Positions 55,331 through 61,963 of a DNA stretch of 64,000 nucleotides are shown here, piece by piece. Where the stretch lies: NCBI RefSeq assembly GCF_042701255.1, contig NZ_CP170554.1, forward strand, positions 1,178,001-1,242,000, read 5' to 3'. The translations under genes were made by a program, and so were the position numbers. The notes below the pieces were generated by a model. That model was not told where the DNA came from. It worked only from the letters and a program-made list of their open reading frames with translations, and ran no database searches. The DNA is from Tahibacter sp042701255. Its GTDB lineage: Bacteria; Pseudomonadota; Gammaproteobacteria; Xanthomonadales; Rhodanobacteraceae. Every line of letters starts with the position of its first letter. Positions within the stretch are counted from its first letter, which is position 1.

Positions 55331-56470
55331 TTGGACACGACCCATCGCCGCGGCCTGATCTACGCCCTGTCGGCCTTCGTGCTCTGGGGCGTCGCGCCGG
55401 CGTACTTCAAGCTCGTGCAGCAGGTGCCGCCGGCGGAAATCATCGTCCACCGCATCCTCTGGTCGGGCCTGCTGATGGCGCTGGTGCTCGGCGTGAGCCG
55501 GCGCTTCGTCGGCTGGCGCCATCTGCGCGACAACCCGCGGCTGCTGGCGACCCTCGCGTTGACGTCGCTGCTGATCTGCGGCAATTGGCTGACCTTCGTC
55601 TACGCGGTCAACAGCGGCCGCATGCTCGATGCGAGCCTCGGCTACTACATCAATCCGCTGATCAATGTGCTGCTGGCCGTGGCGTTTCTCGGCGAGCGCC
55701 TGCGGCCGCTGCAGATCGCCGCGGTCGTACTGGCCACCTTGGGCGTGGCATATCAGGTCGTCGAGCTCGGCCGGCTGCCGTGGATCTCGCTGATACTCGC
55801 GCTGAGCTTCGGTTTCTACGGACTGCTGCGCAAGCGCGTCGCGCTCGATGCGCTGAACGGCCTCGGCGTGGAAACCGCGCTCGTCACGCCGCTGGCGCTG
55901 GGCTATTTCATCTGGCTCTGGTCGCAGGGCAATGCGCAGTTCGCCCACGTGTCGGCGGGTCTGGATGCCTTGCTGATCGCCGCCGGCATCGTCACGACCG
56001 TGCCGCTCGCACTGTTCGCCGCCGGCGCGCAGCGCCTGCCGTATACGACGATCGGTTTCCTGCAGTACCTCAGCCCGTCGATCGGCATCGTGCTCGCGGT
56101 CGTCTTCTACGGCGAACATTTCGGCGCGACGCGCGCGGTCACGTTCGGCCTGATCTGGGCCGGACTCGTGCTGTTCAGCTGGGACGCCTGGCGCGCCTAC
56201 AGCCCGCGCGCGCGCCGGCTGAGCGCGGCGCGCGTCCGATACCCGCAACGCAAGCGGAACACGGCGCAGGTGCGCCGGCGCAACGAACGTCGCGCCGGCA
56301 CAGCGATCGTCATGACGTTCGGCGCCGGCCGGAATCTCAGGCCGACACGCGCCGGCGCACGACGCCGAGATCGCGCACGGGCCGCACCTCGATGCTGCCG
56401 GTGCGCGTCCACGGAAACTCCGCGGCGATGCGCAGCGCTTCGTCCATGTCGGCCGCTTCGATCAGGTTGA
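55331..56470 (+). CDS. rarD: EamA family transporter RarD (C-terminus probably frameshifted)
   Basis: Ten-TM inner membrane transporter of the drug/metabolite superfamily. The TTG start at 55331 gives MDTTHRRGLIYALSAFVLWG, matching the RarD N-terminus. Other blocks: IIVHRILWSGLLMALVLG, YAVNSGRMLDASLGYYINPL, INVLLAVAFLGERL, YLSPSIGIVLAVVFYGEHFG. RarD proteins are about 295-300 residues, but here the frame runs to 379 residues with an arginine-rich tail that overlaps the YciI gene on the other strand. A CG tract at 56204-56213 precedes a TGA at 56220-56222. A two-base change in the tract would end the protein there at about 299 residues. This suggests another slippage or assembly indel. Confidence 0.85.
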   Translation: MDTTHRRGLIYALSAFVLWGVAPAYFKLVQQVPPAEIIVHRILWSGLLMALVLGVSRRFVGWRHLRDNPRLLATLALTSLLICGNWLTFVYAVNSGRMLDASLGYYINPLINVLLAVAFLGERLRPLQIAAVVLATLGVAYQVVELGRLPWISLILALSFGFYGLLRKRVALDALNGLGVETALVTPLALGYFIWLWSQGNAQFAHVSAGLDALLIAAGIVTTVPLALFAAGAQRLPYTTIGFLQYLSPSIGIVLAVVFYGEHFGATRAVTFGLIWAGLVLFSWDAWRAYSPRARRLSAARVRYPQRKRNTAQVRRRNERRAGTAIVMTFGAGRNLRPTRAGARRRDRARAAPRCCRCASTETPRRCAALRPCRPLRSG

Positions 56471-56711
56471 AACCGGCCAGCAGTTCCTTGGTCTCGGCGA
56501 ACGGGCCGTCGAGGACACTGACCTTTTCGCCGCGCTGGCGCAGCGAGCGCGCACTGTCGGCAAGTTCCAGCTGCTGCGAGTCGATGAGCTTGCCCGCGGC
56601 GCGCAGCTCGTCGGCATGCTGCAGGCACTCGCGCATCAGGCGGTCGTATTCGCCGGCCGGCAGCGCGTTCAGAAGATTTTCGTCGGTATAGATCAGCAGC
56701 ATGAAACGCAT
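56337..56711 (-). CDS. YciI family protein
   Basis: 124 residues of the YCII-related family, ferredoxin-like dimers often paired with ECF sigma factors. Signature blocks are MRFMLLIYTDENLLNALPAG, the central SVLDGPFAETKELLAGFNLI and DEALRIAAEFPWTRTGSIEV. The DGPFAETKE motif is diagnostic. Biochemical role is unproven for this subgroup. It is convergent with rarD and divergent from the PhnD-like gene. GGGAG lies 10 bases before the ATG. No partner sigma gene is adjacent. Confidence 0.9.
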   Translation of the reverse strand: MRFMLLIYTDENLLNALPAGEYDRLMRECLQHADELRAAGKLIDSQQLELADSARSLRQRGEKVSVLDGPFAETKELLAGFNLIEAADMDEALRIAAEFPWTRTGSIEVRPVRDLGVVRRRVSA

Positions 56712-56840
56712 GGTGCGGCGGCTCCCACGGACAGGACGCGCACGATAAGCCGCCGGCCGGCGTCCGTGCCAGCCCGGCCGTTGCGGGTTTGCGCATTCGT
56801 GGCCGATGGGCGATGCGGATCAGCCCGGTTTTACGTCAGC

Positions 56841-57776
56841 ATGACGATCCGTTTCCGCTGCCGGCTTTCGTCCATGAGCTTCTGTCTGCGTCTCCTGGCC
56901 TGCGTACTGCTGCTGGCCGCCGTCCCGGTCGCGTCGGCGCGCGCCGGCGAACCTGCTGCCGTGCTGGCGACCTATGCCTACACCCGCTACGACCGCGCCG
57001 CTGCGTTGCAGCCGCTGGCCGAGCATCTGCAGCGGCGGCTCGGCCGCGCAGTCGAGGTGCGCGTGCTGGAGTCGCCGCGTGCGCTCGCGGCAGCGCTGCG
57101 CGACGGCACGGTCGACGCGGCCGTGACGAACACCTTCGTCTATCTCGGCGTGCGCGATCTGCCGGCTATCCGCGCCGCGGCCGTGTTCGACGTGCCGCCG
57201 GCGACTCTGGATGCGTATCGCGGCGTGCTGGTCGCGCGCCGCGACGGACCCGCCGCGACCATGGCCGCTGTGCAGGCCGGCGCGGCGCGGCTGCGCTATG
57301 CGCAGGTGATTCCGGGCTCGACCTCCGGCGGTCTCGTGCAGGATCTGTTTCTGGCCAGCCGCGGCCTGAGCACCGCGCAGTTCGCATCGACCCGTCAGGC
57401 CGGCACGCACGAGGCCGCACTCGCGGCCGTCGTCGAGGGCAGTGCCGATCTGGCCGCATTCGCCGATGCGCCCTGGCAGGCGCGGCAGCGCGAGGGCAGG
57501 GCCGGCGATCTCGTCGAGCTCTGGCGCTCGCCGCCGATTCCGCCGGGCCCGCTGGTCTGCCGCGACGGCGGCCGCATCGACTGCGCCCGCCTGGCGTCGC
57601 TGCTGGCGGCCCTGCACGACGACGCGCCGGCCGCGCTCGCGGCGGTCGTCGCTGCGTGGTCCGAAGCCGCCGGTGCGACGCGTCTGATCCCGGTCGAGGC
57701 CGCGCCCTACGACGCGCTGACCGCGGGCTTCGCCGACGCAGCCGCTGGACGCGCCGCGCTCGACAAGCTGCTCTAG
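56841..57776 (+). CDS. PhnD/SsuA/transferrin-like periplasmic binding protein
   Basis: 311 residues of the phosphate/phosphite/phosphonate binding protein family. The signal peptide is in SFCLRLLACVLLLAAVPVAS (cleavage near ARAG). The mature part follows the family order: ATYAYTRYDRAAALQPLAEH, LGRAVEVRVLESPRALAAAL, GTVDAAVTNTFVYLGVRD, YAQVIPGSTSGGLVQDLFLA, GTHEAALAAVVEGSADLAAF and WRSPPIPPGPLVCRD. ATG 56841 is chosen, with 56874 as an alternative that leaves a shorter n-region. No permease or ATPase gene is adjacent, so it may be an orphan ligand sensor rather than part of an ABC importer. Confidence 0.8.
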   Translation: MTIRFRCRLSSMSFCLRLLACVLLLAAVPVASARAGEPAAVLATYAYTRYDRAAALQPLAEHLQRRLGRAVEVRVLESPRALAAALRDGTVDAAVTNTFVYLGVRDLPAIRAAAVFDVPPATLDAYRGVLVARRDGPAATMAAVQAGAARLRYAQVIPGSTSGGLVQDLFLASRGLSTAQFASTRQAGTHEAALAAVVEGSADLAAFADAPWQARQREGRAGDLVELWRSPPIPPGPLVCRDGGRIDCARLASLLAALHDDAPAALAAVVAAWSEAAGATRLIPVEAAPYDALTAGFADAAAGRAALDKLL

Positions 57777-57782
57777 CATCTC

Positions 57783-57837
57783 GCGGTTGCTGCGGTTGCT
57801 GCGGTTGCTGCGGTTGCTGCGGTTGCTGCGGTTGCGA
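57783..57837 (+). repeat. Nine-base tandem repeat GGTTGCTGC
   Basis: Five perfect copies plus flanking partial copies immediately after the PhnD-like gene stop. Likely a variable minisatellite. Confidence 0.9.
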
Positions 57838-57860
57838 CGGTCGAGGTGGTCAAGGTGGTC

Positions 57861-57896
57861 GATGCAGTCGATGCGGTCGATGCGGTCGATGCGGCC
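57861..57896 (+). repeat. Nine-base tandem repeat GATGCGGTC
   Basis: Four copies (first and last with one change), preceded by related GGTGGTCAA units at 57845-57860. It is separated by only 23 bp from the other 9-base repeat, and together they fill most of the space before the LysR gene. Confidence 0.85.
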
Positions 57897-58047
57897 GCGA
57901 CGATACGACGATTGCGGCAGTCGACGCGGTTGATACGTCGAGGCGGCCGTCACGGCCGCGGCGTTTGCGGCGCCGAAGCGATCTGGCTGATCCAGGCGGC
58001 TGTCATTGCCGCGACGATGGTGGCGAGTGCGGCTCGCCGGAGCCGAC

Positions 58048-58953
58048 CTACGGCAGCATGCCCGGCAGCGCCGCCAGATGGACGGCGATCGCGGCCAGTG
58101 CGTACCGGACCTTGGCCGGCTGCGCGTCGCGCTGGGGCGTCAGCGCCCAGACGTCGAACGGCGACAGCTCCCAGTCCGGCAGCACGCGTTCGAGTCGTCC
58201 GGCGGCGAGCTCCGCATGCGCGTCGGGACTGCCGATCAGCGCGATGCCGAGGCCGGCCGCGCACATCTGCTGCAGCAGCAACTGGTTGTTGCTGGCCACG
58301 CAGGCCGGCGGATGGACCGTGCGCTGCTCGCCGCCGGCCTGCCGCAGCAGCAGGCCGCGCGCGGCCGTCGTCGTGCCGCTTTGCGACAGCCATTGATGCT
58401 CGGCCAATTCTTCCGGCGTCTGCGGCAGGCCGCGACGCTCGCGATAGGCCGGCGCAGCGCAGAGCCACAGCGCCATCGCGCCGAGGCGGCGCGCCACCCA
58501 GTGCGAATCGGGCAGCCGCCCGACGCGGATCGCCAGATCGATGCGCGCGTCGATCAGGTCGATCATCGTGTCGTCGACGAGCAGACGCAGGCTCAGCGCC
58601 GGATGCGCCAGCAGCAGCGGCGTCAGCGCGTTCGCGAGATACGGGCCGAAGCCGATCGGCGCGGCGACGCGCAGCTCGCCCGAGGGTTCGTCGCGCGTCG
58701 CGCGCAGCTGCTGCTGGGCGCGTTCGGCGGCCTCGACCATCTGCACGCATTCGGCATACACGCGCGCGCCGGCGTCGCTGAGCGTGAGCTTGCGCGTGGA
58801 GCGGTGCAGCAGGGTGACGCCGTGCCAGCGCTCCAGCGCGCGCACCTGCTGGCTCACGGCCGAGGCGCTCAAGCCCAGCTGCCGCGCGGCCGCGCTCATG
58901 GAGCCCTGGCGCACCACGGTCGCGAAGATGGCCAAGGCCTTGAGGTCGTCCAT
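58048..58953 (-). CDS. LysR family transcriptional regulator
   Basis: 301 residues. The N-terminal winged helix-turn-helix reads ALAIFATVVRQGSMSAAARQ, LGLSASAVSQQVRALERWHG and LLHRSTRKLTLSDAGARVY. The C-terminal co-inducer domain has GELRVAAPIGFGPYLANALT, DARIDLAIRVGRLPDSHWVA and CAAGLGIALIG, close to the AaeR/CrgA-like subgroup. It is transcribed divergently from the NAD(P)-binding protein gene 101 bp away, the classical arrangement for a LysR regulator and its target, so it likely controls that gene. A repeated ATTGTG lies in the shared promoter (58976 and 59005 areas), but I cannot prove an operator. Confidence 0.94.
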   Translation of the reverse strand: MDDLKALAIFATVVRQGSMSAAARQLGLSASAVSQQVRALERWHGVTLLHRSTRKLTLSDAGARVYAECVQMVEAAERAQQQLRATRDEPSGELRVAAPIGFGPYLANALTPLLLAHPALSLRLLVDDTMIDLIDARIDLAIRVGRLPDSHWVARRLGAMALWLCAAPAYRERRGLPQTPEELAEHQWLSQSGTTTAARGLLLRQAGGEQRTVHPPACVASNNQLLLQQMCAAGLGIALIGSPDAHAELAAGRLERVLPDWELSPFDVWALTPQRDAQPAKVRYALAAIAVHLAALPGMLP

Positions 58954-59054
58954 CTTGAAGCCCTGCTTACAAATGATTGTGGCTGGACCCGGCTAATCGC
59001 CGCATTGTGAAGCGCCTATCGTGCTCCCGTCCAACCACTACCCAGGAGCACCTC

Positions 59055-59714
59055 ATGAAAATCGCCCTGATCGGCGCCACCGGCTTCGTCGGCGCGGCCG
59101 TACTGCAGGAACTGCTGAGCCGCGGCCACGAGGTCAGCGCCCTCGTGCGTTCGCCCGAAAAGCTCGCCGCGCGCGCCGGCCTGACGCCGGTCCGCGTCGA
59201 CGTGCGCGACGCGGCCGCCGTGGCCACGGCCGTGCACGGCGCCGACGCCGTGATCAGCGCCTACAACCCGGGCTGGAATGCGCCGGAGCTCTATGCGGAA
59301 TTCATGCGCGGCCACGACGCCATCGTCGACGGCGTCAAGCGCGCCGGCCTGCATCGCCTGCTCGTCGTCGGCGGCGCCGGCAGCCTGTATGTGTCGCCGG
59401 GCGTGCAGTTCGTCGACACGCCGGCCTTCCTCGACCACGTGCCGCCGAACATCGTGCCGGGCGCGCGCGCCGCGCGCGACGCGCTGACCGCCCTGCGCGG
59501 CGAAACCACCTTGGACTGGAGCCTGATCTCGCCGCCGGCCGCCCTGGCCCCGGGCGAACGCAGCGGCCGCTATCGCGTCGGCGGCGACGACCTGCTGTTC
59601 GCCGGCGACGCACCGGCCGGCATCTCGGTCGCCGACCTGGCCGTGGCCATCGTCGACGAGATCGAACAGCCGCGCCACGTGCGCCAGCGCTTCACGGTCG
59701 CGTCGGTGGAGTGA
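59055..59714 (+). CDS. NAD(P)-binding oxidoreductase (NmrA/atypical SDR-like)
   Basis: 219 residues. The Rossmann motif KIALIGATGFVGAAVLQEL (GxxGxxG) opens the protein, followed by SRGHEVSALVRSPEKLAARA and VRVDVRDAAAVATAV. Then come the substrate-side blocks NPGWNAPELYAEFM, KRAGLHRLLVVGGAGSLYV and LDWSLISPPAALAPGERSGR. This is the YwnB/NAD(P)H-binding family, often redox-stress related and commonly paired with LysR or MarR regulators. AGGAG sits 7 bases before the ATG. The substrate is unknown. Confidence 0.9.
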   Translation: MKIALIGATGFVGAAVLQELLSRGHEVSALVRSPEKLAARAGLTPVRVDVRDAAAVATAVHGADAVISAYNPGWNAPELYAEFMRGHDAIVDGVKRAGLHRLLVVGGAGSLYVSPGVQFVDTPAFLDHVPPNIVPGARAARDALTALRGETTLDWSLISPPAALAPGERSGRYRVGGDDLLFAGDAPAGISVADLAVAIVDEIEQPRHVRQRFTVASVE

Positions 59715-59878
59715 GAGTTGCGGTTTGCGGACTGACGTTCGTGGATCGATGTCCGCAGATCGGCTGCGGTGCCGATGCGGTCAAACGTGATGACGTTTCG
59801 GTTTCTTTCCGTCGGCGGATACGGAAAAACTCGCTGAAACTGTAGGCGAAAATTCAACAGCGAATACGCACGCTCGAG

Positions 59879-60049
59879 CCCCTCTCCCCTTGCGGGAGAG
59901 GGGTTGGGGAGAGGGGGAACTTTCCGCAAGCCGCAGCCCCGAGTTATTTTGCAGCTCCTGTGAGTTGAATTTTACAGAGACAATTCAACGCTGGGCCGAA
60001 CTCCGGCAGCCCCCTCTCCCCCGACCCCTCTCCCGCAAGGGGAGAGGGG
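59879..60049. repeat. Inverted-repeat element (CCCCTCTCCCC type)
   Basis: Two near-perfect inverted arms of about 39 bp (59879-59917 and 60010-60049), each made of CCCCTCTCCCCTTGCGGGAG and GAGGGG, flank 92 bp that itself contains an ATTCAAC/GTTGAAT pair. No coding gene lies between 59715 and 60167. This is a common dispersed repeat class in high-GC bacteria and can fold into a long cruciform. Confidence 0.85.
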
Positions 60050-60061
60050 AGAATGCGCGTT

Positions 60062-60109
60062 GCTGACGCTGACGCTGACGCTGACGCCGATGCCGATGCC
60101 GATGCCGAT
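60062..60109 (+). repeat. Hexanucleotide tandem repeats GCTGAC x4 and GCCGAT x4
   Basis: Eight consecutive 6-base units directly beside the inverted-repeat element, ending near a short ATCAGATCAGATC run. Confidence 0.9.
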
Positions 60110-60167
60110 CAGATCAGATCGCGACGCCGATTCGCCCGCCGTCAGTTGCTCCGGCACATCACGCCGC

Positions 60168-60524
60168 TCAGCCGCGCCGCTTCGCCGTATCGGTGGGACA
60201 GTAGGCATCGTGCAGCGCGCGTATCACGGCTACGGCCGGGCTCTCGGCGAGGCGGTAGAACACGGTCTGCGCTTCCTTGCGCGTGTCGACCAGACCTTCC
60301 TCGCGCAATTTGGCCAGGTGCTGCGACAGCGCCGACTGGCTCAGTTCGATGTCCTCGTTGATCTCGCCGACCGAGCGTTCGCCTTCGACGAGCAGGCAGA
60401 GCACGCGCAGGCGCTGCGGATGGGCCATGGCCTTGAGCAGTTCGGCCGCGCGCTCGGCCTCGGCGGCCATGGCGGCGGCCAGGCTGGTCGCGCGCGTGGA
60501 CTTCTGGCGGGTCGATGGGGGCAT
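60168..60524 (-). CDS. ArsR family regulator, BigR/SqrR-like persulfide sensor
   Basis: 118 residues. The winged helix is ERAAELLKAMAHPQRLRVL, then VGEINEDIELSQSALSQHLA, LREEGLVDTRKEAQTVFYRL and a C-terminal helix ending IRALHDAYCP. Two cysteines, Cys43 (VLCLLVEGE) and Cys109 (HDAYC), lie where BigR and SqrR carry the pair that forms a polysulfide bridge when sensing sulfide. The ArsR arsenic and metal cysteine motif is missing. ATG 60524 is chosen over the frame upstream. It is divergent from DUF2892 and an RND efflux pair and probably represses them; an AT-rich inverted repeat lies between. Confidence 0.85.
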   Translation of the reverse strand: MPPSTRQKSTRATSLAAAMAAEAERAAELLKAMAHPQRLRVLCLLVEGERSVGEINEDIELSQSALSQHLAKLREEGLVDTRKEAQTVFYRLAESPAVAVIRALHDAYCPTDTAKRRG

Positions 60525-60572
60525 GGCGGGTTCCACTGACGGTAGAGGGCGGGACGATCCGGGCTTGAATCC

Positions 60573-60609
60573 TAATTGAGTGATCGTTACATTAGAAAAC
60601 ACTTAATTA
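60573..60609. promoter_or_regulatory. Candidate operator of the ArsR-type regulator
   Basis: TAATTGAGTG (60573-60582) and CACTTAATTA (60600-60609) form a 9-of-10 inverted repeat around 17 bp, in an AT-rich island between the divergent genes. The right arm is followed by a second CTTAAT at 60616 and TATAGC near 60622, which may belong to the DUF2892 promoter. Confidence 0.6.
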
Positions 60610-60687
60610 GCTGTCGCTTAATATAGCGACGGATTCACAGCTCCGGCTTGCCGGGCTCCCCTTGCCACTACCGATGAGGATTTCGCC

Positions 60688-60891
60688 ATGAACGTCGATC
60701 AGGCCGTTTCCGCTTTTGCCGGCTGCATGATCCTGCTGAGCGTCGCGCTCGCCCATTTCGTCTCGCCGCTGTGGCTGCTGCTGACGGCCTTCATCGGCCT
60801 GAATCTGCTGCAGGCGGCGTTCACCGGTTTCTGTCCGGCTGCGATCGTGTTCCGCAAGCTCGGCCTGAGTGCCGGCTGCGCGTTTCGCTGA
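60688..60891 (+). CDS. DUF2892 (YgaP-like transmembrane) protein
   Basis: 67 residues made of two membrane helices (VSAFAGCMILLSVALAHFVS and WLLLTAFIGLNLLQAAFTGF) followed by CPAAIVFRKLGLSAGCAF. It corresponds to the membrane part of the rhodanese YgaP, without the rhodanese domain. The conserved TGFCP cysteine may bind sulfane sulfur. GAGGA precedes the ATG. It lies 7 bp before the RND adaptor gene and is divergent from the BigR-like gene, a grouping linked to sulfide handling in other bacteria. Confidence 0.9.
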   Translation: MNVDQAVSAFAGCMILLSVALAHFVSPLWLLLTAFIGLNLLQAAFTGFCPAAIVFRKLGLSAGCAFR

Positions 60892-60898
60892 GGCCGTC

Positions 60899-61963
60899 AT
60901 GCGTCGATTCCGCTGGAGCCTCGTCGTCCTGGCCGCCGCAGCCGTCGCCGGCTGCAGCGGCGAACCGACGGCGCCGCGCGCGCCGTCGTCCGCACCGCTG
61001 GCGACGACGACCGTGGCGCTGCAGCCGCAGCCGCGCGAACGCGCCTGGGACGGTGTCGTCGAAGCCGTCGACCGCGCGACCTTGTCGGCGCAGACCGGCG
61101 GTCGCGTGACCGAGCTGCCGTTCGACGTCAACGACGTGGTCGACGCCGGCGAGGTGATCGCACGCATCACCGACGTGGAGCAGCAGTCGGGCCGGCGCCA
61201 GGCCGATGCGGGCCTGCGCACCGCGGCCGCGGCCGAGCAGGAAGCGCGGCTCGCGTTCGAGCGCGCGCAGCAGCTGCTGCAGCGCAAGCTGATCGCGCGC
61301 GCCGCGTTCGACGAGGCGCAGGCGCGCTATACGTCCGCACGCGCGGCGCGTGAGGCGGCCAACGCGGCTGTGCACGGCGCCGGCGAGCAGGTTGGCTATA
61401 CCGTCGTGCGTGCGCCCTACCGCGGCATCGTGACCGAGCGCCACGTGCAGGTCGGCGAAACCGTGCGGCCGGGTCAGGCACTCATATCCGGTCTGTCGCT
61501 GACGCGGCTGCGCGTGGAAACGACACTTCCGCAGGGCGACGTCGCTGCGATCCGCACGAACGGGCGCGCGGCCGTGCTGCTCGCCGACGGCCGCCGCATC
61601 GAGGCGCAGTCGCTCGTGATTTTTCCGTACGCCGATCCGGCCACGCACAGCGTGCGCGTGCGCCTGCAGTTGCCGGAAGCCGAAACCGGCCTGCAGCCGG
61701 GCATGACCGTCAAAACCGTGTTCGCCGACGGCGAGGCGCCGCGTCTGCAGATTCCGGCGACTGCGCTCGTGCGTCGCGGCGAGCTCTCGGCCGTCTACGT
61801 CGTCGATGCGCAGCAGCGTGTCGCGCTGCGCCAGCTGCGCATCGGCCGCACCGATCGCGATCGGGTCGACGTGCTGGCCGGGCTCACGGCGGGCGAACGG
61901 ATCGCGACCGATCCGCTCGCGGCGCTCGCGCGGATCAGCGTTAAGCCGGAGCCGCAGCCATGA
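60899..61963 (+). CDS. RND efflux periplasmic adaptor (membrane fusion) lipoprotein
   Basis: 354 residues. A lipoprotein signal with lipobox VAGC anchors the adaptor to the inner membrane. The order is typical: barrel-sandwich half VEAVDRATLSAQTGGRVTEL, coiled-coil hairpin (AEQEARLAFERAQQLLQRKL and AAFDEAQARYTSARAAREAA), second lipoyl half VVRAPYRGIVTERHVQVGET, and beta-barrel and membrane-proximal part (GLQPGMTVKTVFADGEAPRL). It bridges the permease to an outer membrane channel that is not in the window. Its TGA overlaps the permease ATG (ATGA). Confidence 0.93.
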   Translation: MRRFRWSLVVLAAAAVAGCSGEPTAPRAPSSAPLATTTVALQPQPRERAWDGVVEAVDRATLSAQTGGRVTELPFDVNDVVDAGEVIARITDVEQQSGRRQADAGLRTAAAAEQEARLAFERAQQLLQRKLIARAAFDEAQARYTSARAAREAANAAVHGAGEQVGYTVVRAPYRGIVTERHVQVGETVRPGQALISGLSLTRLRVETTLPQGDVAAIRTNGRAAVLLADGRRIEAQSLVIFPYADPATHSVRVRLQLPEAETGLQPGMTVKTVFADGEAPRLQIPATALVRRGELSAVYVVDAQQRVALRQLRIGRTDRDRVDVLAGLTAGERIATDPLAALARISVKPEPQP

